The notes beneath the pieces were generated by a model. It was not told the origin of the DNA. It saw only the letters and a program-made list of their open reading frames with translations, and ran no database searches. From Verrucomicrobiota bacterium (GTDB lineage Bacteria > Verrucomicrobiota > Lentisphaeria > Oligosphaerales > Oligosphaeraceae): a stretch of 11,389 bases of DNA. Below, piece by piece: positions 6,622 to 11,389 of this stretch. Numbering within the stretch: the first letter of the stretch is position 1; each line of letters begins with the position of its first letter. The translations under genes and the position numbers were made by a program. The stretch spans positions 1-11,389 of the forward strand of contig JAKLHU010000024.1 of NCBI GenBank assembly GCA_022709995.1, read 5' to 3'.

Positions 6622-9600
6622 ATGAAATTGCTGTTAAGTCTGCTGACGGGACTGGGGTTGGGTTTGAGTGGCATGGCCGTGGACCTGGTCCGGAACGGCG
6701 AGGCCAAGTGCGCCGTCGTAGCCGGGGACGAGGTGGTCGAACAGCATGCGGCCGCCGAACTGCGGGCCTATTTGCACAAAATCACCGGGGCCGAGGTCGG
6801 CACGGCGCCTGGTGACGGCCTGGTCACGGTTCGGTTTGCGCTGATTGCCGACGGCGCCATTGGCGCCATGCCTGGGGCCGCGGAGGTCCGTGACGACGGT
6901 TTCCTGCTGGCGGCTTCGGAGCGCGAGCTGGTCATTGCCAGCCGGAAACGGCGCGGCTTCCTGTATGGCGTCTATCAGATTCTGCGGGAAAACGGCCTGT
7001 GGTGGCTGTACCCCGGGGAAGAAGGGGAAGTCTGCCCGCGGGCCGACACGGTGGCCGTCGCCGAAGGAACAAAGGTGCACAATCCGGCTTTCGCCGACCG
7101 CCACTATCGCCTCAATGGCGGAGGCGGACACGTGCCGGCGACCTACGACTGGCTGGTTCGCAATGGCATGCAGGTCTTCGGCGGCGGCGAGCGTCTGGCG
7201 AAATACGACCCGCTCATTTTCTTCGGCGGCCATATCCTGACCAGGCTGCTGGTCGGCTCACCGAAGTTGGCGGATGCCCAGGCCTTGTTGAAGGAGCGCC
7301 CGGAGTTGTTCGGTCTGCGCCAGGGCGAACGGGTGGTCGGCGCGGCCATGCCGGAGCGCGGCTTGACCGTCTGCCAGCCCTGCACCTCCAACCCCGAAAC
7401 CGTGCGACGGATGATTGCCTCGGCCAAAGCCATGGTCGAAAGCTACGGCGGGCGCGAAATCATTTTCTCCCTGTGCAATGACGACCATTCGCGCTGGTGC
7501 GAATGCGACCCCTGCGCGGCTCTGGACCCGCCGGCCGAGAAGGCCAAAGGCGTCTACAGCACCAGGTGGTGGACGCTGGTGAACCAGATTTCGGCGGCGC
7601 TGCAGCCCAGGGACTACCCGAATCTGACTCTGAACGCCTTGTCGTACATGAATTTCGTCGATTATCCCGTGGGCGTGGTTCCGGATCCGCGGGTGCGAGT
7701 GACCCTGTGTGGGATGTACCGCTGCTATTTTCATGCCATTGACGACGACTCCTGCGCCTGGAACGCGGCCAAGTACAGACCCTTGTTCGACGCCTGGGGC
7801 GAGAGCGGCACGCGGGCGACCAATTTCGAGTATCATACGGATGTCCAGGGGCCGTCGCGCTATTTCCCGGCCGAACGGGGCTGGGTGCGCGACATGAAGT
7901 ACCGGCACCGCCTCAACATGTGCGGGGCCGGCATCGTCACCCGGCCGCCGGACGGCAACTTCAAGCCGCCATGGGATGATTACCGCGCCTACAACATGTG
8001 GTATTCGCTGTGGCAGCTGCATTGGCTGGGAGCCTTTTTTGCCTGGAACATCAATGCCGATTACGAAAAGGTCTGGGACGACGTCAACCGGCAGTATTAC
8101 CGAGCCGGCTGGCCGGCCATGCGCGACTACCGTCTGCTTCTGGAAAAGGCGCTGGCCGACGGCGGCGAGCCGGTGCGCTGGGGCGGCGACCCGGCCGTGC
8201 TCGGCAAGGCCTACGCCCAGCCGAACGTGGCCAGACGCTTGCAAACGCTGCTGGCCCAGGCGGAAATAGCCGCTGCCGACGACCCGGCCGCACTGCCGCG
8301 GATCACCCGGGAACGCGAGTACCTGGAAAAAAACTGGGCAGCCGGCAGCCGGATGTTGGAGCGCAGCGGCAAACGCCGGGTCTGGGCCGGGCCACGGCGC
8401 GGCGCACTGGTCATGGACGGCAGGGGCGATGACGACGATTGGCAGACGGCGCCGAAGAGCGCCGGCTTCAAGGTCCAGCGCGAGCCCGGCAAGCTGGCCG
8501 ACCCGCAGACCGCCGTCCGCCTGCTCTACGATGACGACAACCTGTATTTTCTGATTGAGGCCGAAACGCCAAAAAATGCCCAGGTGAAGACCACGGCCAA
8601 GGAAAACGGTCGTCAGCTCTTCGCGGACAGCCACATCGAAATCTTTCTGGGCAACCAGAAGCACGACGGCAAGTACTATATGCTCGCCTTCAACTGGGGC
8701 GGGAAAATCTACCAGGTTTGGGCGCGGGACGCCGGCGGCAACAATGATTTCAACATTGACACCCAGCCCGAAATCGCCCTCGCCGTCACTCCAGAGATGC
8801 TGACGGCGGAGATTCGGCTGCCGTTGGCGGCATTGGGGTATGGCGTCACCCCGGATGTGCTCTGGAAGATCAACATCGGGCGCAGCGAGCGCCTTTCCGC
8901 CCAGGATGCCCAGCTGTCGTCGCTGTGCGACGGTGCGTTTCATGGCTCCAGTCAGCATTGGCAGATGATGTTCGACGGTCTGTCCCGGCGCCAGCTGATT
9001 GAAAATGGCGGCTTCGAGGCCGTGGACGCCCCGGTGCTGCGCGGCAATCCCGAGCTGGACTGGGTCTACCCAACGGGCCAGGCCCCGGCCGCTTGGTTTT
9101 TCAGCACCACCAATCGCGGAGTGGCGGAAATCAAGACCGATACGCCTGCCGAAGGCAAGAACTATTTGCACGTTAAAGGCGCTTACACTTTCATCGAGCA
9201 GGACCTGCAGCTGCCCGTGGCCAAATCGCATCAGATCAGCTACCAGGTGAAAGTTCGTGGCGACGGCCAGCTCTACCTGCGCGTGGCCGACGGCGCCGGG
9301 GCCCGGCATGGCGACAATATCCAGAGAATCGTCTCGAAGGAATGGATGACACATGCGGGCGCCGTCGAGTGCTCCGGGGGCAAACGGCTGCTGATCCGGG
9401 CTCATGGCGAGCTTGATCTTGACGACGTCAGGGTGGAAATCACGGCGGCGCGGCCGACCGCAATCACCCTGACCGCCGCCGCCCGGCGCGAGTCCGCCGT
9501 GTATCACGCCGGCGAAGAGGTCGTGTTCGTGGTCGGCGCGGAGGACTTTGACGGCATCGAGGCGGCGCAGTATGAACTGGGCTGCCGGTTGCAGGGAGAG

Positions 9601-10725
9601 GGCGGCCTGGACAAGACCTGGCGGCTGCCGTTCACCGGTTCGGAGGTCGAAATCCCGGGCGAGTTGAAGGGACCAGGCTTTGTGCTGTTGACGGTGGAGC
9701 TCTGGAAAAATGGCGCCGTTGTCCCCAAAACCAAAATCACGGCCGGCGCTGGCAAGGAGGTCGGCCAGATTCGTCCCGCGACGCCGGAGCCGGCTGACTT
9801 TGACTCCTTCTGGGCGGGGCAGCTGGCGCGCCTGCGGTCGCGGCCGGTGCAGGTCAGCGCCACTGCGCTGACCGTCCCCGAGAATTGGCAGGGCAAGGCC
9901 GAAGCGCTCGACGTCCGTCTGGAAGACGGCACGTTGAACGCCACCGGCCTGCTGGTCCTGCCCGTCGGCGCCAAGCCGCGCGGCCACGCCGCCGTCTTGA
10001 CCTTTTCCGGGGCCAGTTGGATTGGCACACGGCCAGGCTTCGGCCTGGCGGTGGACGGCGCCTGCCTGGTCTTCGGCATGAATCTGCACGACACCATCAA
10101 TCAGCCGACGCCGGAGGAAACGGCGGCGTTGCGCCGGGTGATCGGCGGTTATCAGTTCCGTGATCCCGACGACCCGGAAAAATACCCGCTGCGGGATGTT
10201 TTCCTGCGGATTGTCCGTTGTCTGGACTATCTCAAGACGCGTCCGGAATGGGATGGCAAGACCTTGATTGCGTCTGGCGGCAGTTTGGGCGGGGCCCAGG
10301 CGCTGGTGGCGGCGGCCCTGGACCGCGACGTCGTCCTGTGCATTGCCAATGCGCCGGCCTTGTGCGACCACCTGGCCGACCCGTCCCGGCAGACGCCTGG
10401 GTGGCCCAATCTGCTGGCCCGGGAGAAATCCCAGGGCGCCAGCGCCGAGCGCCTGGCCGCCATCGGCCGCACCATGCCTTATTTTGACATGGTCAATTTT
10501 GCCCGACGGGTGCGATGCGAGACGCACATGAGCACCGGTTTCATCGATGAAGTCTGCCCGCCGGTCTCCAATTATGCCGCCTACAATGTTCTGGGAGCTG
10601 CCGTCAAATCCATGTACAACGCCACCTTGGCCGGTCATGGCGGCAGCCGGAAGCCAGGCGAGCTGAGCGTGTTCAGCGCCGGCGCCGACCGGGTGCGCGA
10701 GCTGGCTCGCCAAGCGGCGAAATGA
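6622..10725 (+). CDS. Secreted GH67N/DUF4838–CBM–acetylesterase fusion
   Basis: This 1367-aa exported protein probably acts on decorated polysaccharide. A signal peptide (MKLLLSLLTGLGLGLSGMA) is followed by a GH67 N-terminal-like domain (about 20-155; AAAELRAYLHKITG, GFLYGVYQILRENGLWWLYPG). A DUF4838-type region (about 240-520) has Cys-rich motifs CQPC (251-254), CNDDHSRW (285-292) and CECDPC (293-298). Residues about 583-768 resemble CBM9 and about 791-943 resemble a CBM4/9 module (ENGGFE). The C-terminal part (about 1050-1360) is AXE1/CE7-like: it begins PADFDSFW and has a plausible triad of Ser1221 (GGSLGG), Asp1309 (FIDEVCPP) and His1339 (GHG). The usual CE7 RGQ motif is replaced by MNLHD (1153-1157). 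The inferred role is release of uronic acid and acetyl groups from glucuronoxylan-like chains; the activity of DUF4838 is unproven. The start at 6622 leaves GGAAAGG (6604-6610) 11 nt upstream; the longer frame from 6544 would bury the signal peptide. Confidence 0.9.
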   Translation: MKLLLSLLTGLGLGLSGMAVDLVRNGEAKCAVVAGDEVVEQHAAAELRAYLHKITGAEVGTAPGDGLVTVRFALIADGAIGAMPGAAEVRDDGFLLAASERELVIASRKRRGFLYGVYQILRENGLWWLYPGEEGEVCPRADTVAVAEGTKVHNPAFADRHYRLNGGGGHVPATYDWLVRNGMQVFGGGERLAKYDPLIFFGGHILTRLLVGSPKLADAQALLKERPELFGLRQGERVVGAAMPERGLTVCQPCTSNPETVRRMIASAKAMVESYGGREIIFSLCNDDHSRWCECDPCAALDPPAEKAKGVYSTRWWTLVNQISAALQPRDYPNLTLNALSYMNFVDYPVGVVPDPRVRVTLCGMYRCYFHAIDDDSCAWNAAKYRPLFDAWGESGTRATNFEYHTDVQGPSRYFPAERGWVRDMKYRHRLNMCGAGIVTRPPDGNFKPPWDDYRAYNMWYSLWQLHWLGAFFAWNINADYEKVWDDVNRQYYRAGWPAMRDYRLLLEKALADGGEPVRWGGDPAVLGKAYAQPNVARRLQTLLAQAEIAAADDPAALPRITREREYLEKNWAAGSRMLERSGKRRVWAGPRRGALVMDGRGDDDDWQTAPKSAGFKVQREPGKLADPQTAVRLLYDDDNLYFLIEAETPKNAQVKTTAKENGRQLFADSHIEIFLGNQKHDGKYYMLAFNWGGKIYQVWARDAGGNNDFNIDTQPEIALAVTPEMLTAEIRLPLAALGYGVTPDVLWKINIGRSERLSAQDAQLSSLCDGAFHGSSQHWQMMFDGLSRRQLIENGGFEAVDAPVLRGNPELDWVYPTGQAPAAWFFSTTNRGVAEIKTDTPAEGKNYLHVKGAYTFIEQDLQLPVAKSHQISYQVKVRGDGQLYLRVADGAGARHGDNIQRIVSKEWMTHAGAVECSGGKRLLIRAHGELDLDDVRVEITAARPTAITLTAAARRESAVYHAGEEVVFVVGAEDFDGIEAAQYELGCRLQGEGGLDKTWRLPFTGSEVEIPGELKGPGFVLLTVELWKNGAVVPKTKITAGAGKEVGQIRPATPEPADFDSFWAGQLARLRSRPVQVSATALTVPENWQGKAEALDVRLEDGTLNATGLLVLPVGAKPRGHAAVLTFSGASWIGTRPGFGLAVDGACLVFGMNLHDTINQPTPEETAALRRVIGGYQFRDPDDPEKYPLRDVFLRIVRCLDYLKTRPEWDGKTLIASGGSLGGAQALVAAALDRDVVLCIANAPALCDHLADPSRQTPGWPNLLAREKSQGASAERLAAIGRTMPYFDMVNFARRVRCETHMSTGFIDEVCPPVSNYAAYNVLGAAVKSMYNATLAGHGGSRKPGELSVFSAGADRVRELARQAAK

Positions 10726-10770
10726 CTCGGGGGGAAGGAGCAGGGGAGAGTTACTTTCGTCACCATCGCC

Positions 10771-10798
10771 AAGTCCGGCCTGCCGTCGTGCCGGGCTT
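10771..10798. terminator. Weak hairpin between convergent genes
   Basis: AAGTCCGGC (10771-10779) can pair with GCCGGGCTT (10790-10798) over 9 bp, with one G-U pair and a 10-nt loop. It lies between the stop of the DUF4838/esterase gene and the end of the oppositely oriented lipoprotein gene, where a bidirectional terminator would be expected. The following T-run is very short, so support is limited. Confidence 0.3.
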
Positions 10799-10817
10799 TA
10801 GACTTTGGGCCTCCCAG

Positions 10818-11363
10818 TCAGCGCAGGACGGCCTTCAAGTCCGCGGGGCTGCGATAGACATTGACCGGACCGGTCTTGTTGACGCCGATGAAGGGAATGC
10901 CGGCGGAAATCAGGCCGGGCAGATAGTCCAGCGGCCGTTCATACAGGCCCGTGGTGCAGCTTGACATGACGGACCAGCACAGCGTGTTGGAACGGTCATA
11001 GGCCTGCTGGGTGAGGATGAATTTGCTGCGGCGCTGCGATTGCACATCGAAGCTCACCTTGACTGTCAAGCCGGCTTGGGCGGGGTTGGCGGCTGGCGTC
11101 ATGCCCTTGTAAGTCAAGGCGTTGCTGACGTATTTGGCCATGGCATCACGCAAGGCGGCATCGGTGACGTCCGGCGACACGACGACGGCAAAGTCGGTCG
11201 CGTTGGCCACGGCCGGCGCGCGCGCCGTGATCTGGGCCACTTTGGTCTTGTTGACGCCAGCGGGCCGGCTGACGCCCAGGTCGGTTGCGACGCCCTGCCG
11301 CGAACGGCAGCCAGTCAGGGCCAGAACGCACATCATCGCGATAACACCGACAGTTTTTAACAT
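10818..11363 (-). CDS. Small lipoprotein of unknown function
   Basis: This 181-aa protein has a lipoprotein signal peptide: a hydrophobic stretch ending in LTGC (16-19), with Cys19 as the lipidated residue. Arg at +2, not Asp, fits delivery to the outer membrane by the E. coli rule. The mature part (about 163 aa) has a segment, DFAVVVSPDVTDAALRDAMA, then YKGM, NPAQAGLTVKVSF, which loosely recalls small periplasmic lipoproteins such as DUF4136; I do not make that assignment. Two Cys lie close together at TLCW and SSCTTG, and the C-terminus (YERPLDYLPGLISAGIPFIG) is Gly/Pro-rich. The ribosome binding site AAGGAG (complement of 11373-11378) is 9 nt before the ATG. The gene runs toward the DUF4838/esterase gene and its promoter lies at or beyond the window edge, so its operon partners are unseen. 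Confidence 0.85.
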   Translation of the reverse strand: MLKTVGVIAMMCVLALTGCRSRQGVATDLGVSRPAGVNKTKVAQITARAPAVANATDFAVVVSPDVTDAALRDAMAKYVSNALTYKGMTPAANPAQAGLTVKVSFDVQSQRRSKFILTQQAYDRSNTLCWSVMSSCTTGLYERPLDYLPGLISAGIPFIGVNKTGPVNVYRSPADLKAVLR

Positions 11364-11372
11364 GGTGATAGT

Positions 11373-11378
11373 CTCCTT
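11373..11378 (-). promoter_or_regulatory. Ribosome binding site of the lipoprotein gene
   Basis: On the - strand AAGGAG stands 9 nt upstream of the ATG (11363-11361). It supports the start at 11363, and the signal peptide begins right there. Confidence 0.75.
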
Positions 11379-11389
11379 CTTTAAATTAG

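Noticed and set aside
7258..10713. Very long - strand open frame (1151 codons) opposite the DUF4838/esterase gene
   Set aside because: It is antisense to a gene with clear CBM and esterase motifs, has no signal or domain of its own, and its composition is that of a shadow frame.

Overview
The window is GC-rich bacterial DNA with four protein-coding genes: three on the + strand and one, near the right edge, on the - strand. Two of the + genes encode very large secreted, multi-domain proteins of the polysaccharide-degradation kind: LamG plus a glycosidase-like barrel, and a GH67-N/DUF4838-type protein joined to carbohydrate-binding modules and an acetyl-esterase domain. Both carry signal peptides. 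This mix is typical of Lentisphaerota, Verrucomicrobiota, Kiritimatiellota or Planctomycetota. I favour a Lentisphaerota/Verrucomicrobiota-like organism, but this is inferred from domain content only; there is no marker gene here to settle it.

Layout. Positions 1-353 are a non-coding leader with several inverted repeats and a weak promoter candidate. Positions 354-3632 encode a secreted LamG/barrel protein of 1092 aa. Positions 3633-4169 are non-coding and end in a sharply AT-rich island with a good sigma70-type promoter. Positions 4170-6194 encode an elongation factor G paralogue of 674 aa whose GTP-binding motifs are altered at three key places. Positions 6195-6621 are non-coding and hold possible RNA structure, a convincing intrinsic terminator, and a helically phased AGCGG repeat. 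Positions 6622-10725 encode a 1367-aa secreted protein that appears to combine an alpha-glucuronidase-like part, two carbohydrate-binding modules and a CE7/AXE1-like esterase. A small lipoprotein gene (11363-10818) converges on it from the - strand.

How the genes may work together. The two secreted proteins fit a role in breaking down decorated plant or algal polysaccharide; the second has parts suited to acetylated glucuronoxylan-like material. No transporter, regulator or sugar-metabolism gene is present, so this is not a full utilisation locus. The EF-G paralogue has its own promoter and terminator and looks functionally unrelated to its neighbours. The lipoprotein is of unknown function. 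I see no mobile element, CRISPR array, tRNA or rRNA.
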